Positions 10,457 to 19,945 of a stretch of DNA of 64,000 bases are shown piece after piece. Below the pieces are notes generated by a model. The model was not told the origin of the DNA. It did no database searches and saw nothing but the letters and a program-made list of their open reading frames with translations. Position numbers and translations under genes: made by a program. This stretch comes from Azorinus chamasolen. Taxonomy: Eukaryota > Mollusca > Bivalvia > Cardiida > Solecurtidae. Location: positions 53,693,955-53,757,954 of the forward strand of contig OY755241.1 of assembly GCA_963576725.1 (NCBI GenBank). The letters run 5' to 3'. Each line of letters begins with the position of its first letter. Position 1 is the first letter of the stretch.

Positions 10457-10824
10457 CCGTTAGCTAACTCTGGGCGGAAGATCGACTACCCATGCAATCT
10501 GGACCCAAGTAAGATGCAGAGTAACTTGGCGTTTCTGTAGGATCCGATCTGTTTGACCCCCACCCCCTGATTGCATGTTGGTAGACAAACTGCTTATAGT
10601 TTGAAATGTTAAAATGTTGTGGATGTAAAAAAAATATCTGATTAAGGGGCTAAAGGGTACATGTAATACACTCTGGTTGCAGTGACCCCAAAATTCATCT
10701 ATATGTGGGAAAGGGTTAAATAGTTCCCGCTAAATAGGAGGTAAAAGTTTCAATGCACTATATGTCAAAAACTCGTGTTTAGGTACATGTATATATATGC
10801 ATGTAATTAGTGTCTATGAAACTA

Positions 10825-11029
10825 CAGCAAAACCTCTCTATAGCGGCCACTAAATTACATCAAGTTTTTTGTGTTAAAGACAGATGGCTGCTTAAAGCAA
10901 GGTGAAAGTAAAGCCGAACGCTCCTATATAGAAGCGTTCTGTTTTACGTTCACCTTGCTTTAAGCAGCCACATGCCCTAAATACCAAATAATTAACACAA
11001 TTTAGTTGCCGTTATAGAGAGGTTTTACT
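10825..11029. mobile_element. B-family TA MITE
   Basis: Terminal CAGCAAAACCTCTCTATAGC preceded by TA, stem GGCTGCTTAAAGCAAGGTGA, loop ACGCTCCTATATAGAAGCGT, right end ATAGAGAGGTTTTACTA then TA. Confidence 0.85.
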
Positions 11030-11049
11030 ATATTAGATTTTTCACGTCA

Positions 11050-11137
11050 TATTAGATATTTATGTTATATACAACACATGTTAGATATTTATATTATATA
11101 CAACACATGTTATATATTTTTGTTATATACAACACGT
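11050..11137. repeat. Short tandem repeat, about 30-bp unit x3
   Basis: TTATATACAACACATGTTAG and variants repeat three times. The 67-codon open frame here is just this repeat. Confidence 0.75.
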
Positions 11138-11159
11138 GCGAACAGGAAACTATTCATGT

Positions 11160-11340
11160 AATTGATATGTTTACACGTTGGCGCCAAATAATTCTCATCT
11201 GCAAACAATGTCCTCTGTTTAAGTTTCAGGGTGGATCTTGCTTCAATTTCTTCTCTAAAACTTAAGCGATGTGTCAAACAGATTGGAACCTGATGAGATG
11301 CCGAGTTACTCACCGTGTCATCTTGATCCAAACTGTTTGC
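11160..11340. mobile_element. F/E-like hairpin element, degraded
   Basis: Left subterminal TTGGCGCCAAATAATTCTCA plus TCTGCAAACAATGTCCTCTG, then the F core TGATGAGATGCCGAGTTACT and ATCCAAACTGTTTGC. A sister with the same order is at 25675-25865. Confidence 0.65.
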
Positions 11341-11344
11341 AATA

Positions 11345-11549
11345 CAGTAAAGCCTCTCTTTAACGGCCACTAAATTACATCAATCATTGTGTATTAAAGA
11401 CAGGTGGTTGCTTAAAGCAAGGTGAAAATAAAACAGAACGCTCCTATAGGAGCGTTCTGTTTTACTTTTACCTTGCTTTAAGCAGCCACTTGCCCTAAAT
11501 ACCAACCAGTTAACACAATTTAGTGTCCGTTATAGAGAGGTTTTACATG
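11345..11549. mobile_element. B-family TA MITE
   Basis: CAGTAAAGCCTCTCTTTAAC start after TA, perfect loop ACGCTCCTATAGGAGCGT in a long stem, right end GAGAGGTTTTACATGTA. Confidence 0.88.
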
Positions 11550-11550
11550 T

Positions 11551-12232
11551 AGTTATATTGGTGTAATTTACATATTCATTTCAATTATATACATGTAAAC
11601 AAATGTTTCTGTTATGTATCGGCCGGCATTACTCGATAATGTTGTCCATAATGAGTGTATACAAGATTAGAGAATAAAACAAATGTTCTTTTAATTTTTC
11701 ATCAGCATAAGTTAAATAAGCCGATAATGATTGCAGTTTATTTAGGTGACAAAAATGATTACATGTTTAATAATCTATAAGTGAATGTTTATGGTGAATT
11801 CCGACTTTTTCCACTATTTCAAAAACACGCATTGACTATTCCGGAATCGCCCTACGCGCTTTAGGAATATTGTCCGCCATTACTGGAGTTCCTAAAACGC
11901 GCTGGATAATTCGGGACTTGTCTATATTCCAATAACTCGCAGAACATATCCACCAAACATTATAGTGTGACAATTCATCTATATATTTATGTAGTTATTT
12001 AACAGTTATTATATTCAATGTATCAGCAAGTTGGTCTGGTTGCAACTGTTTCTTGTCTACCTGTACAAAAAGGTCTTCAATTTCTAAAGTAATTGCCAAT
12101 AATTACTTTATTTTCACACATAAATTCGTTGTTTTCCATGTGTACATACTAAGAAAGATATGCCTTGACACATATGAGTTTTTGCTGTTGCAGTGTGTAC
12201 TTATATGTAAATTGGATATTAGTTAGAATGTA
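11551..12232. other. Unassigned sequence
   Basis: AT-rich. A short GC-richer patch (11795-11935) has no open frame. I see no repeat family. Confidence 0.4.
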
Positions 12233-12385
12233 CAGCAAAACCTCTAGAAACCGGATTTTTTTAATAAAGGGCACCCCAGGTCTTTTTAGGCAGTTAGCTG
12301 CTTAATGCAGGGTGAAAGTCATGCAGAAAGCTCCTTTCAGAGCTTTCTGCATGACTTCCTACCTGCATTAAAAACTGTAGCATGT
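12233..12385. mobile_element. B-family element lacking its right end
   Basis: CAGCAAAACCTCTAGAAACC start after TA; stem TTAGCTGCTTAATGCAGGGT; loop AAAGCTCCTTTCAGAGCTTT; the outer right arm is missing after CCTGCATTAAAA. Confidence 0.75.
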
Positions 12386-12424
12386 GTTTATGAAACATTC
12401 ATTCATTCGCTAAATCGGACATGG

Positions 12425-12493
12425 GCAAACAGTTTAGACCCAGATCATAGTACTCATGACTGAGCCATTTGATCTGAGTCCATCCTGTTTCCT
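12425..12493. mobile_element. A-like hairpin core fragment
   Basis: Arms GGGCAAACAGTTTAGACCCA and TGATCTGAGTCCATCCTGTT enclose an altered loop (AGTACTCATGACT). No TTAA termini are recognised. Confidence 0.55.
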
Positions 12494-12519
12494 GTATCAA
12501 TTAATAATAAAACTTTCAC

Positions 12520-12957
12520 CAGCAATATTGTTTTCTGTTGGCTACCAAATCACGTTTGAATTCGGGGAAATGAAGAGGCAGATAAAAACGCAAAATCATC
12601 TCTGAATTTGAATGAAGCCGCGGTTTTCAAGTTACCATTTACTGATTTCAAACCTTTGATTATTTAAACAGTATCTACACTCCAAATGGCGAGTTCTTGG
12701 AACAGCTATGTCAACAATATTTTTTGTTAAAAAACTCATGCCATCAAACCTACCACTTGTGATTCCCTTTTAAATTATACAGCTATACGAAGAGATGAGG
12801 TGGTCCTAGCACGCTGTCGCATAGGCACTCTCATACTTTTCATTCCTATTTACTAAAGCGTGAAGATCAAGATCAACCTTGATGTATTTTCTGTCAAGAG
12901 CCATACAAATTAAAACATTTTGATTGAATAGGTTGGCCTAGGTCCTTGTCATAATAA
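12520..12957 (+). pseudogene. 3' relic of a non-LTR retrotransposon ORF2 (RNase H and C-terminal zinc-knuckle)
   Basis: Conceptual translation gives SNIVFCWLPNHV, a stop where Gly is usual, then RGNEEADKNAKSSLNLNEAA: the HV(G)IxGNExAD(x)xAK signature of the RNase H domain in jockey/RTE-type LINE polymerases. Downstream, in shifted frames, are RRDEVVLARCRIGTL, HSYLLKREDQ and CIFCQEPYKLKHF, the conserved tail with its CxxC...H knuckle. There are several stop codons and at least two frameshifts, so it is dead. RT and endonuclease are absent, as expected for a 5'-truncated insertion. Confidence 0.85.
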
Positions 12958-12968
12958 AACGCAAATAT

Positions 12969-13170
12969 AGTAAAACCTCTCTATAACGGCCACTAAACTG
13001 TGTTAATTAGTTGGTATTTAGGGCAGGTGGCTGCTTAAAGCAATGTGAAAGTAAAACAGAACGCTCCTATAGGAGCGTTCTGTTTTAATTTCACCTTGCT
13101 TTAAGCAGCCACCTGCCTTTAACACAAATACTTGATATAATTTAGTGGCCGTTATAGAGAGGTTTTACTG
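12969..13170. mobile_element. B-family TA MITE
   Basis: AGTAAAACCTCTCTATAACG start, perfect ACGCTCCTATAGGAGCGT loop, GTTATAGAGAGGTTTTACTG end followed by TA. It lies directly after the LINE relic. Confidence 0.88.
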
Positions 13171-13171
13171 T

Positions 13172-13858
13172 ACCTTACTCTTGATTCTATACTCCAGTTG
13201 TTTAATATAGTCCCATATGTTTCGTTTTTTAATGAGACTGGTATTTATTCTAAAATATAAATCATTTGACATGTTCGTTCTGTGTTAATGTTTAAATTTT
13301 CAAATACTTTTTTCTGCGGTTTACTCACTCGTTGATCGAAATGTTTGTATTGAACTTCATCGTTTCATCATAACTTCGACATTGGCGCTATATGACCTAT
13401 TTAGTGCCGGAGGGTCGTAAAACCAAATTCACTCACTTTCACCAGCAATTACACTGTATTTTGTTTACAAGAACCCCACATGAATAATGAATAGGTATAA
13501 AATTTCAGTTTGGAAGAGTTAATTGAAAATTACAAGCACATAGATAAATCAACGTGATGAGAAAGTGGGCTTTTCATCACAGTGCTTTCAATCAGTCTAT
13601 CGTTAAGACCAATGGATTAAGACGTTTGGAATAAGCTTAACCAATTAGTATGCGTTCGCCAGGATTAAATTCTCAGCGGCACAACGATGGCTCGCTCTCA
13701 TTGGCTGTTAATTAACTGCGTATTTCGTCCTTTAATAGATATTTCTTCAGATGTAAACTCCCATCACATCAGTTTCCCTTGATGTCGTTGACTTGCGAGG
13801 TAGATCAAGGTGGTGGTGCATATGAAGGCTACAACGGGATAAGATACAACTATTGGAA
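13172..13858. other. Unassigned region upstream of GPCR 2
   Basis: No repeat family or frame recognised. It may contain promoter or 5' UTR exons of the second GPCR, but no motif supports a specific site. Confidence 0.4.
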
Positions 13859-14166
13859 TTAATCCTTTACTTCATAAATGCGCCATTCTACGCCTTTGCA
13901 AACAGAGTAGACCCAGATCAGACGGCTCCTATAGGAGCCGTCTGATCAGAGTCTTCCCTGTTGGCTTATGATATAATATAGATATCATGAATATTTATTA
14001 GCTGAATGTTTATATTGGCATATGTACATAGGATGTTTGGTATTGGTAGAAACTGTAGAGTCAGGTCTGTTATAATTTTTTAGGCAAACAGAGCAGACCC
14101 TGATCAGACGTCTGACCTGGTTCTACCCCGTTTGCGAAAAAACGTTTTTATGAAGGAAAGGGTTAA
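13859..14166. mobile_element. Composite A-family element abutting GPCR 2
   Basis: Two A cores lie in one unit: a perfect core at about 13900-13965 and a second shortened one at about 14087-14135, sharing TTAA ends at 13859 and 14163. The right end GAAGGAAAGGGTTAA contributes an upstream in-frame ATG (14150) to the GPCR 2 reading frame. Confidence 0.8.
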
Positions 14167-14236
14167 AATAACCAACAACTGCGAACCGTTTTCTCGTTTT
14201 TTGGAACAGACGACAAAAGCTAAACAGATTTTCAAA

Positions 14237-15301
14237 ATGTCCAACTTGACGAATATTTCAAACTATACAATGACCACTTTGCGAACTCTTTCAAACGAAT
14301 CAAACAGAAGTGCCAGCGAGGTAGAATTAAGAAATACAATTATTTCAGACTCGTTGAAAAGTGAAACAGAATTCGCGATCTACGTTCTGTTCGTGCCTGT
14401 GTTTTGTACTTGTGGAATCATTGGTAATTCTCTCGCCATGGGCGTGTTCCTGGATATGGCCAAGAGGCTGAAACATTCTATTTACATCTATATGTTTTCG
14501 CTCGTCACTGTCGACTCCTTAACGATGCTTGTGTTTATTGCACGTTCGTTACCTGTCATAATTGCAACATTCGACGATGAAAAGAGGGAATACTTGCGAC
14601 TGCACACACTTATCCCAGTTATTTACTTCGACTTAGTCTTCAAGACGATAAATTCTGCGATACTGATACTGTTATCAGTTGAAAGACTGGTAGCGATCAG
14701 GTATCCTTTTACGTTCAGAGAAATGGTCCTTGGGAAGCACCCCGTCCTCGTTATCAGCGCTGCGTGTGTATTTGTCTCTCTTGGAATACTACCTCTGCCG
14801 CTATGTATTGAAATGAAGGTATCTACCGAACTGAACAGCTCTGAAGTTTACAAACTTCTACCAAGGGAGAACATGGAAAACTTCATGTACATTTTTGTTC
14901 TGTTTCAAACCGCATTAGGAGGTTACCTACCATATGTTACACTTGTGTGTCTAAACATTGGCATTTTTGTACAATATAAACACGTGACAAGGCACCAGCG
15001 GCACATATTTGTCAGAGGCACTTTGGAGACCCAGCTTCGTATAATGGTGACTATATCTGTCATTATTTTCATATATACAATCTTAAATTTGCCACAGATG
15101 TTTGTCCAGACACTCTCGCTTGTTGACAGAACATATTCAATCGATGGCTCGGAGTCCAATCTTTTCTGGTTTCTTTGTGAGATTGGCAATATTCTTTTCC
15201 TTGTCAATTGTGCTTGCGATTTCATAATATATATTCTGATATCATCTACGTACAGGGAGCGGTTTAAACAGCGGTTTTGCCGAGCTGGTATGCGCTCTTA
15301 A
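14237..15301 (+). CDS. Class A (rhodopsin-like) GPCR, peptide-receptor type, copy 2
   Basis: A 354-residue intronless paralogue of the receptor at 2224-3372: both share FVPVFCTCGIIGNSLA-type TM1, KRLKHSIYIYM, the ERL motif, TILNLPQ in TM6, YSIDGSESNLFWFL in ECL3/TM7 and the helix-8 RERFKQRFC. I start it at 14237 because the resulting N-terminus (MSNLTNISNYTM) matches a glycosylated GPCR N-terminus. The frame is open further upstream (ATG 14150), but that part is the end of an A-family MITE. Like copy 1 it lacks Cys at the start of TM3 and in ECL2, and TM7 has Asp at the Asn position of NPxxY (CDFIIY). The C-tail is 15 residues shorter than copy 1 after RERFKQRFC. Confidence 0.92.
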   Translation: MSNLTNISNYTMTTLRTLSNESNRSASEVELRNTIISDSLKSETEFAIYVLFVPVFCTCGIIGNSLAMGVFLDMAKRLKHSIYIYMFSLVTVDSLTMLVFIARSLPVIIATFDDEKREYLRLHTLIPVIYFDLVFKTINSAILILLSVERLVAIRYPFTFREMVLGKHPVLVISAACVFVSLGILPLPLCIEMKVSTELNSSEVYKLLPRENMENFMYIFVLFQTALGGYLPYVTLVCLNIGIFVQYKHVTRHQRHIFVRGTLETQLRIMVTISVIIFIYTILNLPQMFVQTLSLVDRTYSIDGSESNLFWFLCEIGNILFLVNCACDFIIYILISSTYRERFKQRFCRAGMRS

Positions 15302-15387
15302 TCTTGTTCTCCACGATAAAGGCGACCACAGTACAGTAAAATAGTTTATTCTGACACTAGATGTTATATTATAGTTTCTTAAAATTA

Positions 15388-15570
15388 GCTCTTTGCCTTG
15401 TATAGACGCTTTCTAGGCCTTTGCAAACAGAGTAGACCTATATCAGATAGTTCCTGTAGGAGTCGGTTGAATAGGATCTGGTCTCTTTGCTTTGTAAATA
15501 ATGTAGATCTGATTCTATAGTTTCTTTGATTGCAAAAACATGCCTTCGTTCATTGGTCGTTACAAAAATC
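15388..15570. mobile_element. A-family element, degraded
   Basis: Arms TTTGCAAACAGAGTAGACC and GGATCTGGTCTCTTTGC, eroded loop GTTCCTGTAGGAGTC, subterminal CTGATTCTATAGTTTCTTTG. TTAA ends are not preserved. Confidence 0.65.
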
Positions 15571-15631
15571 GAGTAAGAATAATTATGAAGTTATAAGATG
15601 CACCAACTAAAACACTTTCAACAATAACTTC

Positions 15632-15768
15632 TCTATTTCTCCTCCAAACCCTATGTTGTGACCATTCTTTAGAATCGTCTCTTCGAGACGATTCTAAAGA
15701 CGATTCCAAAGAGCGGTTACAGCATAGGTTTGGTGTAGAAATGACGGTTTTAGTATTTGAGTACGCAC
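15632..15768. mobile_element. D-family hairpin, copy 2
   Basis: TTTCTCCTCCAAACCCTATG arm, core AATCGTCTCTTCGAGACGATT with a partial duplication (GACGATTC repeated) on the right, then GGTTTGGTGTAGAAATGACG. Confidence 0.75.
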
Positions 15769-15953
15769 CTTTATAAATGAGTTAACGCTGTAATGTATTG
15801 AGCCATGGAATACCGCCGCTACTTAGTTCACATATGTGATTTTTCTATTTAAAACACATCTTAAGTTGTACCCATATTTGTATGTTTGTGCTGGGTTTGA
15901 TAAATTGCTAGTACATTTAACGGGACTGTTTTGTTTTAGCTAGTTTTTATATA

Positions 15954-16397
15954 GTAAAATTCCTCTACGACGTTATTTAATGCGTATAAATGCCAGTCTG
16001 TAAGACAGGTGGTAGCTCAATTCCGGGTAAAATTCACACAGAAAGCTCCTAAATGAGTCGTCAACATGTTTTTCATCCTGCATTAAGCAGCCACTTGCCT
16101 ATATAGAGCTAAATTCTTTACTAAAATTCATTCTTGTTTAACCCTTTCGGCGCCAAATTTCTAATTGTCGTCTGCAATCCAATTTGTGTTAGATCATTCG
16201 ATACAATAAGGAAATGAGATAAATGAATGCAAATTTCAAAGGAATAAAGTTGAGAGATATAAATAGAGATTGGGGACCAAAAGTGAAGTCCCTGATCAGA
16301 CGCCGCCTTGAAAAGGCGGTGTCTGATCTGGGACTGCACTATTTGTCGTGGTGTATTTATACGATATCGGCGGTGAAAGGGTTAAGATGTTTTACTA
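15954..16397. mobile_element. B-family host element carrying an E-family insertion
   Basis: Outer ends AGTAAAATTCCTCTACGACG and GATGTTTTACTATA. Stem ACAGGTGGTAGCTCAATTCC and loop AAAGCTCCTAAATG. Its right arm is split by the E element, with TTAA at both junctions (16138 and 16382). Removing the insert restores TTTAAGATGTTTTACTATA. Confidence 0.75.
16138..16385. mobile_element. E-family TTAA MITE, copy 1 (nested)
   Basis: TTAACCCTTTCGGCGCCAAA start, stem GTCCCTGATCAGACGCCGCC, loop CTTGAAAAG, end GGCGGTGAAAGGGTTAA. Open frames on both strands here are hairpin artefacts. Confidence 0.88.
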
Positions 16398-16844
16398 TAT
16401 TGCTATTGTTTCATGTGGAATGTTTGCGATTGGAATAACAATAGTATCCCGCGTATGGTGTAAATACAATGTAGTAAAATGCTTGTTGTGATAGTAACTG
16501 AGATAGTCTCTTATAATTCTAAATGAATGAATTTGTACTCTTTTTATTTGATTACAATTTGTTGTATTAACTATGATGTTGTACAATATAGAGACTTAAA
16601 TAAAGAATAGGCTATATATAAACAGAAGCTCCGCTTCACGATTCAACAGTCTTCATTCCCATATATTTTTACAATAGAAATAAATGATACAAAACTCGCA
16701 TTTTTTGTCGTGGGAACAATTAACACGGACATCTCCTTTCAATGAAAAGCTCTTATTGTCATATTTTGTCATCCAAAACAATCATATACAGTCAAACCTG
16801 TATTTACAGACTGAACACAGTAGTCTGAAACAACAGGCGTTTCC
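16398..16844. other. Unassigned sequence
   Basis: AT-rich, no convincing gene or repeat; short frames only. Confidence 0.4.
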
Positions 16845-17073
16845 TTAACCCATTCCCTCTTACAGACTGCTAGTGACGCGCCTCTGTAAAAATCACTTTT
16901 TAAAACCATTGTGATAAATAGAGCATTTGCTCCTATGGAGCAAATGCTCTTTTTATCACATTGGTTTCAAAATTACACAATTCTAAATGTTCCCTTTTTC
17001 TAGTAAATTGGTAGATTTATTCAAAAATGTTGGACAAGGAAGGACAATAGTAATACAGGAATGAGTTTAGTGA
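16845..17073. mobile_element. C-family TTAA MITE, copy 3 (reverse orientation)
   Basis: TTAACCCATTCCCTCTTACA, stem ending in loop GCTCCTATGGAGC, then TAGTAAATTGGTAGATTTAT; the right end has decayed near GGAATGAGTTTAG. Confidence 0.78.
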
Positions 17074-17350
17074 CCTAAGGGGAGCAACTCTTACTACTAC
17101 TAGGTCTGTAATAATTAAAACACCCTTTCTGCATGGTCAGTATTTCTCGCACTTCAAGCTGACCAGGTTTCTCTAGTAGATATAAAAAAACTTGGGTATA
17201 TATCTGCACAGTTGATAGTATATTTCCTTCCCTATCAAAACAAGTTCCGTATTTTTGAATGGTTAATATCTGAAAGCTATCCCCGTACAGCCCGCATCAC
17301 AGTAGTTCTGTTATAGAAGATATACAAGCCCCCGGGATCAGGAGCAGCAT

Positions 17351-17545
17351 TTAACTATTTCGCTGCCAATGTCGCAATGTGATAACCAATGTAAATAGTT
17401 TGGATCCAGATGAGACGCCAAGTAACTCGGCGTTTCATCGGGATCCAAACTGTTTGTTACTATGACTATGTTTTTGAAACAAAAATGATAAAATGTAAAT
17501 TGCAGCAGACGACACAGTTTGGCAGCGAAAAGCTAGCGTCATTGA
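17351..17545. mobile_element. F-family element
   Basis: TTTCGCTGCCAATGTCGCAA left end, hairpin AGTTTGGATCCAGATGAGAC...CGGGATCCAAACTGTTTG around CCAAGTAACTCGG, then GCAGCAGACGACACAGTTTG and GGCAGCGAAAAG right end. Confidence 0.75.
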
Positions 17546-17612
17546 GGAATAGGTTGGTCTCAAAAAAGCTTCGTTAACCCTTTCCCTGTTCTGTTTATTT
17601 CAAATTTCAATT

Positions 17613-17768
17613 AAGAAATGAATGACGTGCTTCCGGTGTTCATGAGGTTATGCAACGCATAGCTTTATGAGCAAAGTTAGTGAAGCCCGAAGGGCTTCAC
17701 GTGAATCTTTGCTCGTAAAGCTATGCGTTGCATAACCCGTGAACACCGGGAGCACATCATTCATTTCT
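17613..17768. mobile_element. J-family hairpin (long stem)
   Basis: An inverted repeat of about 75-bp arms: AAGAAATGAATGACGTGCTT at the left and the imperfect complement at the right, loop GTGAAGCCCGAAGGGCTTCAC. It interrupts an A-type left end (TTAACCCTTTCCCTGTTCTG at 17576). Confidence 0.8.
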
Positions 17769-17800
17769 TATATTTATATTCCATTGTATTTCTTATATTT

Positions 17801-17845
17801 AAGAAATGAATGACGTGCTTCCGGTGTTCATGAGGTTATGCAACT
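17801..17845. mobile_element. J-family half copy
   Basis: Repeats the first 45 bp of the J arm (through GAGGTTATGCAAC) in the same orientation, about 33 bp downstream of the complete hairpin. Confidence 0.75.
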
Positions 17846-18127
17846 TTCTTTTTAGAATAAGGTTATATAAGGACGTTGCAGGGCGAATGTAAATATTACC
17901 TACTGAATATTCATGGTCAAATTAGTTTATAGGAGCTGTCTGATCAGGGTCTGCTCTGTTTGCTTATGGTATACTATAGATCTATTTTTACAGCTTGTAC
18001 TGTCTGGGCCAAACTCTCCTGTATCCATATGTCATTATAGTAAAACAAAATCTACCGGGTAGTTAATGTGAAGTGAATGGTATAATAATGCAGAGCGAAA
18101 GTAAAACGGAAGTGATTTTCTCATCTA

Positions 18128-18377
18128 TTAACCCTTCGCTTGCTGAATTTTAAAATGCATTTCTCCTTCTTTACCCATGCCCTGTTGTATAATTACATAT
18201 ATCTTCACTGTGTACAAGTATATCGCTTTGCAATCACTGCTGCGGAGTGCACTGGTTGCACAATCAACTTGTAAATAGTGCAGACCCTGATTAGACAGCT
18301 CCTGCAGGAGCTGTCTCATCTGGGTCTTCACTATTTACAGGTAGGTATATTGACGCGAATAGCAAGAGAAGGGTTAA
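18128..18377. mobile_element. G-family TTAA MITE, copy 1
   Basis: TTAACCCTTCGCTTGCTGAA start; TTTACCCATGCCCTGTTGTA and GGAGTGCACTGGTTGCACAA subterminal; hairpin GTGCAGACCCTGATTAGACA with loop GCTCCTGCAGGAGC; end AAGAGAAGGGTTAA. The right TTAA (18374-18377) is also the left TTAA of the next element. Confidence 0.88.
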
Positions 18378-18597
18378 CCCGTATCCCGCTATTCGCGACT
18401 CAACTCGCATTTATAAACAGCTTGGACCCAGATGAGACTCCGAGTTACTCGGCGTCTTGTCCCGAACAAAAAAAGTTGTTTGACATCTCGGTAAATAGTT
18501 TCCCAAGTTTTGAAGTGATTAAAATGACTAGAAATCCAAATTTGAGCAGACTTTGTGTTTGAGTTTTTGTTGTCACAGCTGGAATAAGGGTTAAACT
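18374..18597. mobile_element. F-family TTAA MITE, back to back with G copy 1
   Basis: TTAACCCGTATCCCGCTATT start, hairpin CAGCTTGGACCCAGATGAGA around CCGAGTTACTCGGCGTC, right arm degraded, end GGAATAAGGGTTAA (18591-18594). Confidence 0.8.
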
Positions 18598-18669
18598 ACC
18601 ACCTGTCTTATCAAAATAAATAAATAATTGTTTTAGTCGTCGTTGTAGCGAGGCTATACGACAGAGGTC

Positions 18670-18832
18670 CAGATAAGATATGTAAACATTCTCAAAAATA
18701 GTTTCTTTGTTTCTCCACCAAACCCTATACTGTGACCACTCTTTAGAATCGTCTCAAAGAGACGATTCTAAAGAGTGGTCACAGTATAGGTTTTGATGGA
18801 GAAATGACGATTTTAGTAATTGGGTATTCACC
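18670..18832. mobile_element. D-family hairpin, copy 3
   Basis: GTCCAGATAAGATATGTAAA left end, arms CTCCACCAAACCCTATACTG, core AATCGTCTCAAAGAGACGATT, right end GAGAAATGACGATTTTAGTA. Confidence 0.82.
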
Positions 18833-19000
18833 TTTACATGTAGCTCTGTATTCTATATACTTGCTTGACGATCATTCGTATTGAACTCTTAGCATGTATT
18901 TTTTCGTCTGCAACTACTGTCCTCTGCTTTTTTTTCTTTAAATTACTTTTTTCTCATTTCTTTGGAAAAGAATTTGGTCAAAGTATCAAACAGTGTCAAT

Positions 19001-19065
19001 CAGTTTGTATCCAGATGAGACTCCGCATAATGCGTCGTCTCATCTGGATCCAAACTGTTTGCATA
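19001..19065. mobile_element. F/E hybrid hairpin core
   Basis: Outer arm CAGTTTGTATCCAGATGAGA and complement with inner loop CCGCATAATGCGTCG, the same inner loop seen at 26938-27008. Confidence 0.7.
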
Positions 19066-19099
19066 TTTAATCAAGATTTCGCCTCTAGGATACACGGAT

Positions 19100-19322
19100 T
19101 TAACCCTTTCCCTGTTCAATATCTACATAAGAAACACATGACACCATGAATATTGATTAGTTAAATTTTTCGAATGTAAACTTTTCAATGGAACGTTTTG
19201 CATTGATAGAAACTGTACAGTCGTATCTATATCATAAACAAACAGATCAGACCCGTATCACCCGTCTGAATTGGATCTACTCTATTTACAAAAGCGTGAC
19301 AAACCGTTTATATGAAGCAAAA
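19100..19322. mobile_element. A-family TTAA MITE with shortened core
   Basis: TTAACCCTTTCCCTGTTCAA start, core arms AGATCAGACCCGTATCACCC with the palindromic centre lost, right end GTTTATATGAAGC; terminal TTAA not preserved. Confidence 0.7.
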
Positions 19323-19367
19323 GAAACTGTACCTCCTTTGCGATGTGGGTAAAGATGGCGATGATGT

Positions 19368-19589
19368 AACTAACCATTCTCTTGCTGATTCTTAAAATAC
19401 ATTTTTCCTTCTTTACCCATGCCCTGTTGTATAATTACATATATCTTCACCGTGTACAAGTATTACCCTGTGCAAGCACTGCTGTGGAGTGCACTGGTTG
19501 CACAATCAATTTGTAAATAGTGCAGACCCTGATGGGTCTGCACTATTTACGGGTAGGTATATTGACGTGAATAGCAAGCGAAGGGTTAA
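19368..19589. mobile_element. G-family TTAA MITE, copy 2 (short hairpin)
   Basis: CTCTTGCTGATTCTTAAAAT start, TTTACCCATGCCCTGTTGTA, core reduced to TGCAGACCCTGATGGGTCTG, end AGCGAAGGGTTAA at 19589. Confidence 0.82.
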
Positions 19590-19617
19590 TGATGATGTCC
19601 TATGAATTTGGTAAAAT

Positions 19618-19832
19618 TGGGCAAATAGTACAGACTCAGATCAAACGGTTCCTGAATGAGTTCTTTGATCAGAATCTACACTATATTTGGGTATTTGCTA
19701 CTCTGCCAGTCTAACGTATATGTCAGATTTATTTAAAGCTATACCCTAACTTAAGACAAAACTTGAGAAAATAGTGCACACCTAGATCAAACTGTTCTGG
19801 AGTTGTTTGATCAGGGTCCTCCACATTTGCGA
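19618..19832. mobile_element. Two A-like hairpin cores in tandem
   Basis: First core around AGATCAAACGGTTCCTGAAT with TTTGATCAGAATC; second around AGATCAAACTGTTCTGGAGT with TTTGATCAGGGTC. No TTAA ends. A 60-codon minus-strand frame here is spurious. Confidence 0.55.
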
Positions 19833-19945
19833 CTTTTGAGTGCCAGATAAGGTTATCAGAAAAGTGCCTAATTGACTTATTCAGGTTTATTGACCCATGG
19901 ACAGAGGACATTTGGTGTCCAAATACTTAGGGCAAAACATGTATA

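Noticed and set aside
14923..15225. 100-codon minus-strand frame
   Set aside because: Antisense shadow of the second GPCR.
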